Assembly (NCBI GenBank): GCA_964035575.1
Contig: OZ037849.1
Span: 496,001 to 560,000 of the forward strand
Reading direction: 5' to 3'
Source of the DNA: Rhynchopus sp. YZ270_cl-10
Taxonomy: Eukaryota; Euglenozoa; Diplonemea; Diplonemida; Diplonemidae
Length of the DNA: 64,000 bases
Shown here: one piece after another, positions 52,685-62,936 of the stretch
How the letters are laid out: each line of letters begins with the position of its first letter
How positions within the stretch are numbered: the first letter of the stretch is position 1
The notes under the pieces: model-generated
Databases searched by the model: none
What the model was told of the DNA's origin: nothing
What the model saw: only the letters and a program-made list of their open reading frames with translations
Position numbers and translations under genes: made by a program

Positions 52685-53589
52685 GGGGGGGGTAGGGGAG
52701 GGTCACTGTACTCGATAAATGCGATTTTTCCGATTTTGATCCTCAGAACCGCAGAAGTACCCGAAAACTATACCAAACCACCTAGGGGACCCAAAAAACG
52801 CACCAGCGCCCCAGTTTTGACACAGAAACACTCAGATAATGCCTGAAATGCAATTTTTAAAAAATGCCTACAGAACTTGTACCTGACCACCCCTGTAGAT
52901 AGAGCAACTCACACATTCATCACGCCTCAGTGTGGGCCAGGGGCCAGAAAAGCCCCCAAAGCCACATATTTTCACCCCAGAACCTATCCCGAGGGGTACC
53001 CAGGCTGTTTCGTCATTTTTTCGAGTTTTTGATAAAAACGCATTATTTTGGATGATTGAGTAGAAATTTTGACCAAGAACCTCTCAAAAACATCGTGGGG
53101 GGTGGTTTTCACGCCAGAGGGGGATCACATGCACCCCAAATGGTGAAATTCCAAAAAAAAAAAAAAATTGCCCATGACTGGTACCGGCCCCACCAATTCC
53201 TTAAGGAATTAAATTCCGATTTTTTTCATTTTTTTTGCGATTTTTTTGCTCAAAAATTGACGATACCCTGTTTTCGGGGCAAAACTCTCTAATTTTGGGC
53301 AGTTCCGTGTGAAAATATGCAAAAATAGTCAAAAATTGGAAAATCGTTAAGGAAATCGTTAAGGAAATCCTTAACGACTTAACGTGGGGTACCAATCATG
53401 GGCAATTTTTCAATTTTCACGTTTTAGCACCTCCTGGGCCCGAAAAATGGGTCAAAACCGACCGACAAACAGTTTTCCACACGATATGTGTCACATTTTC
53501 GGGTCAGATTCACTTAGAAATGCGTTTTTATCAAAAAACTGAAAAAAGTGGGTTTGTATCACCCATTTGACCGCCCCTAGGGGGGGGGG
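52685..53589. other. Spacer within intron 3
   Basis: 52935-53012 is a fragment of foldback D. 53200-53400 has GTTAAGGAAATCGTTAAGGAA repeats and imperfect inverted A/T stretches. No gene seen. Confidence 0.45.
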
Positions 53590-54790
53590 TAGGGGATACG
53601 ACTCCAGCCATTTTGGCTGGGACCAAACGCACGGAAAATTCATTTGGCATTATCTGGCCATCTCCAAGGCAACTGCGGGTGAAAAACACCCTCAGAGTGG
53701 GTCACAGGGGGCCTGTGGGTCGAAAAACGACCCAGAAGCCACCCCAGAATACAAAAAAATGGAAAAAAATAGTGAAAAAACGGCTTTTTTCACGTTTTGG
53801 CCACTTTGGGCAAAATAGCGATTTTTCGAGAAAAAAATCAAAAACCGGGATATTTTTTGACATCACAAAGCCTCCTTTGGCACAAATATACCCCAAAAGT
53901 GGCCTGTGAGTCCATTCCAACCTGTTTTGGACATATTTGACACTTTTGGAAGTGTTTTTTTGGCGTTTTTAGGTCAAAAAAATGCCCAAGACGTCCCCAA
54001 GACATCCCCAAGACACTTTGCACACCCCCTGTTACGGTCATATTTTTTTCGTTTTTTTGCCTGAAACCCCCAAAATACCCCTCCCGGACCCCACATAGTC
54101 CCGAATATCCATCACACACCCACTCAGAGTGAGTAGAAGCACCCCAAAAAAAATATTTTTTAAAGCCCTAAAATTGTGCTTCAGTTTCGGCAGCATCCAT
54201 GTTGAAGTTGAAGGGCTTTAAAAAATATTTTTTTTGGGGTGCTTCTACTCACTCTGAGTGGGTGTGTGATGGATATTCGGGACTATGTGGGGTCCGGGAG
54301 GGGTATTTTGGGGGTTTCAGGCAAAAAAACGAAAAAAATATGACCGTAACAGGGGGTGTGCAAAGTGTCTTGGGGATGTCTTGGGGACGTCTTGGGCATT
54401 TTTTTGACCTAAAAACACCAAAAAAACACTTCCAAAAGTGTCAAATATGTCCAAAACAGGTTGGAATGGACTCACAGGCCACTTTTGGGGTATATTTGTG
54501 CCAAAGGAGGCTTTGTGATGTCAAAAAATATCCCGGTTTTTGATTTTTTTCTCGAAAAATCGCTATTTTGCCCAAAGTGGCCAAAACGTGAAAAAAGCCG
54601 TTTTTTCACTATTTTTTTCCATTTTTTTGTATTCTGGGGTGGCTTCTGGGTCGTTTTTCGACCCACAGGCCCCCTGTGACCCACTCTGAGGGTGTTTTTC
54701 ACCCGCAGTTGCCTTGGAGATGACCAGATAATGCCAAATGAATTTTCCGTGCGCAAAAAATGGCTGGAGTCGTACCCCCTACCCCCCCCC
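53590..54790. mobile_element. Foldback element C
   Basis: Near-perfect inverted arms of about 560 bases meet around a loop of about 50 bases (54173-54220). Outer ends are TACGACTCCAGCCATTTT and its inverse beside C/G tracts. The outer 430 bases are shared with A and B, whereas the inner roughly 150 bases (CCCAAGACGTCCCCAAGACA and onward) are unrelated to A and B. Confidence 0.87.
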
Positions 54791-54882
54791 CCCCCCCCCC
54801 TCCTGCAAATGGCAACACTCTCATTAAAAAACTGGCGACTTTTTGTTGTCTTTAACCAAACGAATTTTTTTTTAAAAAACAG

Positions 54883-55743
54883 ATCCACATCCCCTCGTTT
54901 GGCACTGCTGGGGGTCCTAGGGAGAGCGTGCGTCTGCTAATGGAACGATGCAAACGAGCTGGCGTAGAGCGCGTCATCATGACAAGCAGCGCCATCTGCG
55001 TGCATCAGGACAACACAGAAGGGAAGGTGCTGACCGAGAACAACTGGAACGGCACCACACAAGAAGCAGACCCTGTCGCATGGGCCCGCGTCCAGACGGA
55101 GCGGGAGCTGTGGCGGCAGGGGAGGGAGCTGGACATTGGGATTACGGTCATTGTGTGTTCGACTGTGGTGGGTCCTTCTCTGGGAGGGGAGATCAGCGAG
55201 TCCCTCATGATTCTATGCGATCTGGCTGCGTCCCCTGTATACTTTCCTTTTGCGCCACGTATATGCAGAAACTTTGTCGACGTAAAGGACGTTGCTGCAG
55301 CGCACGCTGCTGCGGTCACCAGCCCGCATACCACCAATGAACGCTATATCGTGACAGGTGGCAACTACACCCTCTCCGAGATCGGCCACGTCATGCGCGA
55401 TAAATACCCCGGCCTCTCCACCCCTACCCGGGACATCTGGGATTGGCTCACCCTCCTCTGTGTTCCTCTCCTCAACTCTGGGGTGAGTCGTGCGAATCTC
55501 CGTCCCCTCCTTGGGTATGGAAAGGTGTACTCAACTGAAAAGGCACGTGGCCAACTAGGTCTCGCGCTTCGCCAGCCAAACCAGGCGATTCTAGATGCAA
55601 CAGAGGACCTCATTTCTCGCGGCGAAATCCGTCTTTCAAAGGGGAACAGCACCGCAGGGCTCTGTGGTACCACCACCCTCGTTGTTTCTGCAGCGCTGTT
55701 TGGTTCTGCTGCTGCTCTCTTCATTAAACGTATTGTGGCGTAA
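54883..55743 (+). CDS. Extended-SDR-like protein, exon 4 of 4
   Basis: 286 codons plus stop (residues 227-512) after AAAAACAG, phase 0. It continues the SDR fold: ESVRLLMERCKRAGVERVI, MTSSA (S261/S262), RNFVDVKDVAAAHAAA and RYIVTGGNYTLSEIG are typical of dihydroflavonol-reductase and 3beta-HSD relatives. The catalytic YxxxK pair should fall at AWARVQ, where W293 and Q297 stand instead, so oxidoreductase activity is doubtful. The last 24 residues are hydrophobic and end KRIVA, a likely tail anchor in an internal membrane. A pseudoenzyme or scaffold role is inferred. Confidence 0.85.
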   Translation: MHIPSFGTAGGPRESVRLLMERCKRAGVERVIMTSSAICVHQDNTEGKVLTENNWNGTTQEADPVAWARVQTERELWRQGRELDIGITVIVCSTVVGPSLGGEISESLMILCDLAASPVYFPFAPRICRNFVDVKDVAAAHAAAVTSPHTTNERYIVTGGNYTLSEIGHVMRDKYPGLSTPTRDIWDWLTLLCVPLLNSGVSRANLRPLLGYGKVYSTEKARGQLGLALRQPNQAILDATEDLISRGEIRLSKGNSTAGLCGTTTLVVSAALFGSAAALFIKRIVA

Positions 55744-58236
55744 AAAAAGTCGGCAGGTCACGTGGATTGCCCGTTCGCGGGGGGTACACATGATTTACAT
55801 TATCAAAATTTTTCAAAATTCCTTTTAGATGACCCAAAAAAGAAGAATAGGTTTGGGGAGGGGAAAAGGAGAGGGAGGGGAGGGGAGGAGGGTAATGATG
55901 GATGATTTTTTTTTTTGTTCTAAAGTGCGTATCTTTTCCCCCGAGGCACAGTAGGCTTCTGATCAGCTTTTTTTCTTTTCTATCCCATAGGCGCAATTTG
56001 TGTCATGCAACCTATTTTTTTTTTTTTTTTTTTTTGACTTTCAAGTTCAAGTTCAAGTTTATTTTATTTTTGTTCACGTGCCGTCCCCAAAATGGGTACG
56101 TTGTCAACTTCGCTTTTGTTACTGAGAACCCCCCCCCTTTTTTTTTGATTGTGATCAAGGTGACGAAGCACAGCAAGGCTTGGGTTAAAAATTTTTTCTA
56201 GGATTCTCTCTTTTTTCCCCCCCTCCAAGATGAAAAGCACTCATCTTACCAAAAAAAAATCCATTTTTTTTAAAAGTCTCTGTGCATTGTTTTTGCAGTT
56301 GTAGCTGCTCAATATAATATAAATGTGGCAAGCTCCCCTCCTCTTCCTCCTCCTCCTCCTCCTCCTCCCTTCTTGTGAGAAACAATAAAATTACCTGATT
56401 TTTTTTTATAGGTGACTAGGTGTCATCTTTCAAACCTCTTTTTTTTAATTGGTGCCTTCATCCGGATGGCTGGCATATAGGTAGATAGTAGGTCAGTCGG
56501 AGGGGTGCCTGCATCAATAGCTATTTTTTTTTCTTCCTTTTTTTGGGTACATTTAGTGCACCCTATTATACCTTCTATTCAGTAGAATAGTGAGTATATG
56601 AAACAATTCCTTTTTCTCTCTCTTTTTTGGGTCCACATTGCCATAGGAGATGGCTCGGTTGGGTTGTCATATTTTTTTTATTCCATTCCAAGGTGACCAA
56701 GTGAAGTGACGAACACGAGAAGATTAGGTGTGGAAAACTATTCATTTTTGTTTTTTGTTTTTTTTTTTTTTCAACACATCTGATTTCCCTCCATCCCTCA
56801 ATCAAATTCCCCCCTTTTTCAAAACTCTGCACGCCGCTTGGTCATGGATCTAAAACACACACACACACAAAATCAACACCAACTACAAAAGAGACAAAAG
56901 CCGGACATTTTCCCGGAAAATTCTATCGATAATTTTTTTTTTCAATTTTTCAATCCCGTAAACCCGTGAGTTTTGCGGGAGAAAAAAAAACTTCCGAAAA
57001 ATAAAAAAACAGTGGCAGGTCTCCTGTCTATAACTAAAACAAATAATATGGTGGAGTTCATCTTCGGGTGTCTGCACTAAAACAACCAAGTTTCCAAAAA
57101 CAAAAGCAAATGTACCCCCCCCTTTTTTTACCTTCGCGTTTATTTTTTTTCTTTGTGCCATACGATACGTAAAATGACTTCCACCTTCCCCCCACCCCTG
57201 GAAAAAAAATGCAAAAAAAGTTCAAAACAAACAAAACAAAAAGCAAAGAACATCAGGTGTGCCCCCCTATCTCTTTCACCCTCTCCATTTAAATGTATCT
57301 GATGTCTTTCGCCGAAAAAAAAAATCCTGCTATGTGGGATGTGTGCCCCCTCTGCACTCTTACAGAGTGTGGAGAAGGGGATGGAAGACAAGACATTCGT
57401 TGTTGTTGTAGTGCCATGTGTCCGATGGACGGTGAGGCGTTTTGCACTTTCAACTTCTCTTTTTTAGTTATTTTTGGATGATTTCCAGACACACGGTGGT
57501 GAAGTTAATGATGCGACTCATGGTTTTGCTTGTGGTTTTATCGTTGTGAATCAACGGTGGCAGTGGAGATTGCACAACTGTGGCAACACAACTGAGGCAA
57601 CTACACTACTCCAACAATGTATCAAGTAATGCTAAAAAGCCAACTCATTTACTTCACTGTCGTGCATGTATCATATGAGAAAAACCCCCTCACCCCAGTT
57701 TATCAACAAAAAAAAAAGAAAGCGCAAATTCAGAATAATATTCATACCCCTTTCACCTCAACGTTAAACTTCGTGTAGCTTTCCCACAAAAAAACAAAAA
57801 AAAACAAACAAACAAAAAACAAGCAAGACAAAAATTATTAAAAAAACAAAAAAAAAACAAAAAAAAAAAAAAAAACTATGCCCTTTTTTAAGGTGACCAA
57901 GCTTAGGTATATCTTACAAAACCCCTTTTTTGTTCTAAAAATTTTTTTTCCTTCCCTTTTATATTTTATTTTTGATGCGCGTGCACGAGCGGCACAATTC
58001 ATCTATTCAAGTTCCTCTTTTCTCTCTCTTTCTTGTTCAAAAAAAGGGGACTTTTTTTTTCCCGGCCAATTTTTGGCAAACAAAAGTACCCCCTTTTATC
58101 TCTTTCTGGGTGGCGGGGGTGGGAGGGTTTCATGAGCATGCGACACTATGTGAAGCAAAAAAAAATCGCTGATAAAAAGGGAGGGTTTTACTAAATAAGG
58201 TCCCTTTCTTTCAGATCAAAACAAACAATCCACATA
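55744..58236. other. Intergenic repeat field
   Basis: Plus-oriented blocks: CAAGGTGACGAAGCAC...GGCTTGG at 56157, GGTGACTAGGTGTCATCTT at 56411, CTTCATCCGGATGGCTGGC at 56456, GGGTACATTTAGTGCACCC at 56545, CAAGGTGACCAAGTG at 56692, GTGGAGATTGCACAACTGTG at 57562 and AAGGTGACCAAGC at 57890. The TAGTGTAGACACCCGAGG block occurs reversed at 57045-57095. Homopolymers are common. No gene recognised. Confidence 0.5.
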
Positions 58237-59439
58237 AGGGTACTCACACTTTTTCTTTTGTTTCTTGTCCTTGGGCTTCCCAAAAATCCGAGCGGGCGGG
58301 CGGGAAAAAAAAAGTGAAGCAAAAAAAAAAAAGTGGAGGAAAAAAAAAGTGAAGGGGGAAAAAACCCCTGTGCGGTATTTTTCCGCCCAAGAGGGCGTTT
58401 TGTTGCAGTTCCGAGCCAATCCCGGCTTGTGGTGGGGGATATTCGGAAAAATGGACAAAATTTCAGTGACTTAAATTTTCGCAAAATATGAACCCATACT
58501 CATAAACAAGGGTCATTTTCAGTCTAATTCTGGAAATTTTCCGGAAAATTCGGAAAATTCCGACATTTGGAAGCAATTTTTTCCCCTGAAAAAAGTGGGT
58601 TTTCAGCCCCAAAACGTACCACGGTTGGCATTTCCGGAACCCGTCCGCGCTGTGGTGGCCAGGGTGGGGTCACTTCACCGAAATGGCCAAATTCTTGGTT
58701 TTGGTCAAAATCCATGTCGGGAAATCCCAAATCCAGATTTTCTCTCCCTGATCCTGACGTCTGAAAACACGAAAGTGCCCGAAAACACCGGCATTTGCAT
58801 TTCCGGAATCCGTCCGTTGTGTGGTGGGGTCAATTTTCCAAAATGGACAAGTTTTTTGGTTTTGGTCAAAACCCGTCAGTGTAAGGTAAAGGGGGGCCAA
58901 GTGTTCGCCTGTAGAACTGGTAGAAAACAGGCAGCGCCGCAGGCGCACGTTACCAACTTTTTTTACCCGTGCCATTTTCTTTTGATTGCACGAGCCGATT
59001 GCTCTCCACCGTGGGGCTCAGATTGGAGCGTGCAGTTCTCTGCCTTGTGGGGATGTTGCAGTAGTCAGCAACACAGCGCCGCAGGCGCACGGTACGCTAC
59101 TTTTTTTCTTTTTTGAAAACTTGGTTGTATTAGTGTAGACACCCTAGGATGAACTCCACTACTTGCCCGGCACAACGTGCCAAATGCTCTGGTCGCATGA
59201 CCACGGGGGGTCATCTACAACCTAAACCCCATTTTTCTCGGGGGTCACCATGTACCCCCGAACCCTGTGAAAATCCGGATTTTTCTGGAAAAAATAGTGG
59301 GGTGGGCATGGTCCCACCCCGGTCCACCTTGGTGGAAACCCTGTACACTTTTTTTTTTTTGCCCACTTTTTTTTTTTTTCCTCCCTGAAAAATCCGAGCG
59401 GGCGGGGACAAGAAACAAAAGAAAAAGTGAGAGTACCCT
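58237..59439. mobile_element. 1.2-kb TIR element
   Basis: The ends AGGGTACTCACACTTTTTCT...GTTTCTTGTCC (58237-58270) and the inverse (59406-59439) match over 34 bases with one mismatch; CCGAGCGGG follows inside on both sides. The interior includes an old duplication of about 195 bases (58630-58710 against 58800-58880: CATTTCCGGAA(C/T)CCGTCCG) and sequence related to 21170-21490 inverted. A TTAGTGTAGACACCC block lies at 59125. No clear target duplication or transposase. Confidence 0.68.
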
Positions 59440-60943
59440 AAAGTAAAAAAAATAGTTTGGGTACATTTAGTGCACCCTATTACTTCTATTCAGTAGAAAT
59501 AGTTAGTATATGAAACAATAAGGACCCTTTGAAATTCATTAGCCTTTTCGGGCGACTTTTGTTGTAGGGAACCCCGTCCTGATAGGTGATTGGTTGAAAA
59601 TACAAAAACAACACCAACGTTATAGTGGAGTTCATCCTCGGGTGTCTACACTAATACAACCAAGGTAGGAAACAAAGCAAAAAAACAAAGCAAACAAAAA
59701 CAAAAACAAAAACGGTTGATGAAAACAAAAACTTCGCTTCAAAGCAACCCTTCAATCAGTCTACACTAACACAACCAAGTTTTCAAAAAAAAAAAAAACA
59801 AGAATAATGTGACTCTTCACCATTTCCCCTCCCCTCTACTATCATACCCGTTTACCCCCCTCCAGATGTGTGTGTGAGACACATTCGTCTTTTCTTTCTT
59901 TTTGTTGCTGTTAGAGGGAGGCGTTGATGCCATCTTTCTCTACAGAATTTTGTCTTAATCACTTTATCCCCTTTTCTTGGGTTACCTTGTTCCAAGCCTT
60001 TTTGTGTACCTTTTACTGCAGTACAGAGTGATTTCCCCCCTGTATTGCGAATGCAAGAATATAAAAAAAAACAAAAAAAAATAAAAATAAAAATGCTCCG
60101 TTCCCTAAAAGGAATGGCAAAAAAAAGTAAAAAAGTTTTCATATAAAAAAGGGTGTGGTGGAGCGCATCCTCGGGTGCCTACACTAATACAACCAAGTTT
60201 TTAAAAAAAAGAAAAACAAAAAAAGTTCAAAAAAAACAAAAAACAAAAAAAGAAAAGAAAATGATAAAGAGGGGGGGAAAAACGAAAAAATAAAAAATAA
60301 AAACGATTCTCAATCAAGGAAGGACAGTTTCACGAGAAGAAAAAAAGAGGGATAGGAATTGGAGGTAAAAAAAAGAAGGAGGTCAGTGTTTTCCATTAGG
60401 TACTCTTCCCCGAGTAATCTGCTGGGGCCCTCCGCACGCCTCATGTCACCGTGCCAGGTCAGAATATGCCATGGTATGTGTTGGTATGTGTTATTCTGGA
60501 CATCTGGATTTTTTTGGTGCGGCTGAAGGGAGGTGATATTTTCTGCTATTTTGTGCTATTTTGGGGTCGTCCGAGCAGCCACACCAGAACACACACTTTT
60601 CCATGGTTTTGTTGTTCTAAACCCGAAGCATACTGTGCAGACGAACCAAAAGTTTGTCGTTCTGGTTGGTCGATGTGCGTCGTGCAGCCAAAGAAGAGCC
60701 ACCCTCAGCATATGAACCTCACACCCACTTTCCATATCCCCACCTGTCGTGAACCAACCCCCCCTACAGAAAAGAACAACCGCACACAACACCTCCCCCA
60801 CCCCCTCTCCCCCCTCTCCCCCCTCTCCCCTCTCCCCCTCTCCCCCTCTCCCCTCTCCCCCTCTCCCCCTCTCTTGGGGTCATCAGCTCATCTCCCCCCT
60901 TCATCTTCCTTAGCTTTTTATCCTCTCCAACCCCAACTATAGC
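59440..60943 (+). other. Intergenic region and leader of the Sel1-like gene
   Basis: It holds GGGTACATTTAGTGCACCC at 59459 and reversed TAGTGTAGACACCCGAGG blocks at 59625, 59760 (partial) and 60168. At 60545-60600 a TGTGCTATTTTGGGGTCG block is shared with the region upstream of the lectin gene. A C/T tract of CCCCTCT units (60780-60900) precedes the ATG. Confidence 0.5.
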
Positions 60944-61252
60944 ATGGGGGAACAATCTGAAATTGGGACGGAACGACGTAAGCTTGGCGATGTGATGCGT
61001 GAGCTGGTGCATGCGTGGGGATCGGAGACCATTTCCCTTTGTGACGACCGGAATAAGGAGATCGCGGGGGACGCCATGTTTAAACGTGCGAACTACCATC
61101 TCATCGGTTGGGGGCTTTTCGAAAAGGACCGTGAAAAGGCGATACACTGGCTCAAGGCGGCGCAAGAGAAAAGCTATCCAGTCCAACCGCTCCTGAACAC
61201 TCTCATTGCCAACCCTGACTACGCCTGCAAAGGTGATTGGCAAGAAGACTGA
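60944..61252 (+). CDS. Small Sel1-like repeat protein
   Basis: 102 residues, single exon. Residues about 43-80 (AMFKRANYHLIGWGLFEKD, REKAIHWLKAAQEKSY) match one Sel1-like repeat (A...G....G..-D-.KA..W...AA..G), an alpha-alpha hairpin used in protein interaction. Normally several repeats occur in tandem; here one complete and part of a second (PVQPLLNTLI) are seen, so it may be a small adaptor or a fragment of a larger ancestor. No signal peptide or membrane span. ATG follows a pyrimidine-rich leader with CTATAGC just before it. Confidence 0.72.
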   Translation: MGEQSEIGTERRKLGDVMRELVHAWGSETISLCDDRNKEIAGDAMFKRANYHLIGWGLFEKDREKAIHWLKAAQEKSYPVQPLLNTLIANPDYACKGDWQED

Positions 61253-62936
61253 GTTTTTTTATTTAAAAGTAATGGGTTGAAATGAGATGACCTGCGTCTC
61301 AAAAATTAGCCTTTTTTTTTGGGGCGCCTACTGCACAGCGTACTCCCTTCTATTTGATCCGGGAGTAGTGGTGGCTGTATCATAATGGGTAATTATCACA
61401 ATACAGCCACTAGGGGGGAGGGGAGGGGAGGGGAGGGGAGGGAGGGAGGGGGGGTTTTTTTTTTGGCATCATTTCATTGTCGATAATTATAGACTGATAG
61501 AAAAGGGTATGGGATGTGGGGGGTTTTTTTCTTGATGTAGTTAGCGGTCCACGGGAACCGCGTGGGTGAACCACGGGAGAACCCATGGGGAACTAGGTTG
61601 CTGACTGCACCTGTTTTTTTTTCTCTTTTTCGGAAATAGCATTGCAGAGTGGGTGGGGTCCACGGTGAGGGAGAGGGGCAGCATGGGTGTGGGTTGCCTA
61701 AGCGGGTCCTGAGGCGATTGTCGACACAGCAACAGCACAATCCCAAAGCAGGAAATGTACCACCTCCCCGGCGTTCTGATCACGCACCAAAGGTACACTG
61801 TCTTGGGGCTTTGTGTTTACAAAGAACAATCGCGAATACTGCCAGATCTGGCTCGTTTTTCCAGATGTTGAGATTTGGTTCCCAGATCTGGCAGATCTGG
61901 GAGTATCCGTGAATAATGGTCTCCGTTTTTTTGAACGGTCTCCACAGGCAAGAGAGGCTATCGAAAACGGACCTCTTTGTATTTATCAAAGTCACGTTTA
62001 GGATGGAGTGGGTTGTACAAAGCAAAAGTACTGCCCTCAACCCTTTTTTTTAGTACATGTTCCACCCTTTCATGCCTGCTGTTTTGCTAAAGTGGCATGT
62101 ACAATATTATGAATTTGTGTTTTTTTTTGTTCATCTGACCAGAATTTTTCTTTTTTATTTATGTGTTGACCCTCTCAAATACTTTCAATTCTATGAACTG
62201 AAAGTATATGAATCTAATCTTTTTGTCAAAAGGGGGTGTGTTTGTACCCCTTAAAAAAAATGCGTTCTGTTTTCCTGAAATTGAAAGTTTTGAATTCTCT
62301 CTGTTGTTCTTTTTGGGGGTGGAGTGGGGGGAAGGGGGAGGGTCAGCAGGTCCTCAGTGGTTGCTGTCTGATGGTAATACCCGTATTGTGTGCAAAAACG
62401 TCCTAGCCTTTGTTCTGTCTTAGACACAGTGTTATTGAAAACAACAACAAAAACAAATTTCTAACGTGCATACCCCATGTTCGTTAACATGGTATTTTTT
62501 TTTTTTTGTCGAAATTGCGTGGAGCTCACACGAAAAAAAAAAGCGAGGTGTCTGCACGTTATCAATTATTCAAAATTATTCAAAAAAAACCCCCCCCCCC
62601 CCCCCATCCCTTCACTCCCCACTCCCCGCTCTGTCTCCATTTTAGGTTCTTCTTTACCCCGCATTATGGTGTGGCTGAAGGGGTGCGGAAAAGTGTGATA
62701 AAGTGTGACACAGTGCTATTTTTTTGTGCTATTTTGGGGTCGGCCACACCACATTACTTTTTTCAAAGCACACAGTTTTTTCACCGCCCCCTCTCCCTCC
62801 CCTCCCCTCCCCCCTCTTCACACTATGATATACCTTCCTCCACTCCATCCAAAGGCATACACCATTTATCCCCTCCTCCTCCTCCCTCCTCCCCTCCCCC
62901 CACACAGCCCACACCCCCCCGCCTCATCTCATCTCA
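61253..62936 (+). other. Intergenic region and leader of the lectin-like gene
   Basis: A GGTACACTGTCTTGGGGCTTTG block (61793) belongs to the dispersed family seen at 35187 and 38022. The GGGAGGGGAGGGG run at 61410-61450 and homopolymers are simple repeats. At 62724-62760 is the TGTGCTATTTTGGGGTCGGC block shared with the Sel1-like gene, followed by a C/T-rich tract to the start codon. Confidence 0.5.

Larger units (their letters stand above)
41212..54882 (+). other. 13.7-kb third intron of the SDR-like gene
   Basis: It runs from GTTTTT to AAAAACAG. It contains foldback element B split by an antisense LINE, a TIR element, a foldback-D fragment and foldback element C, all described separately. 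If the gene is expressed, a 13.7-kb intron with several long hairpins must be removed. Confidence 0.6.
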
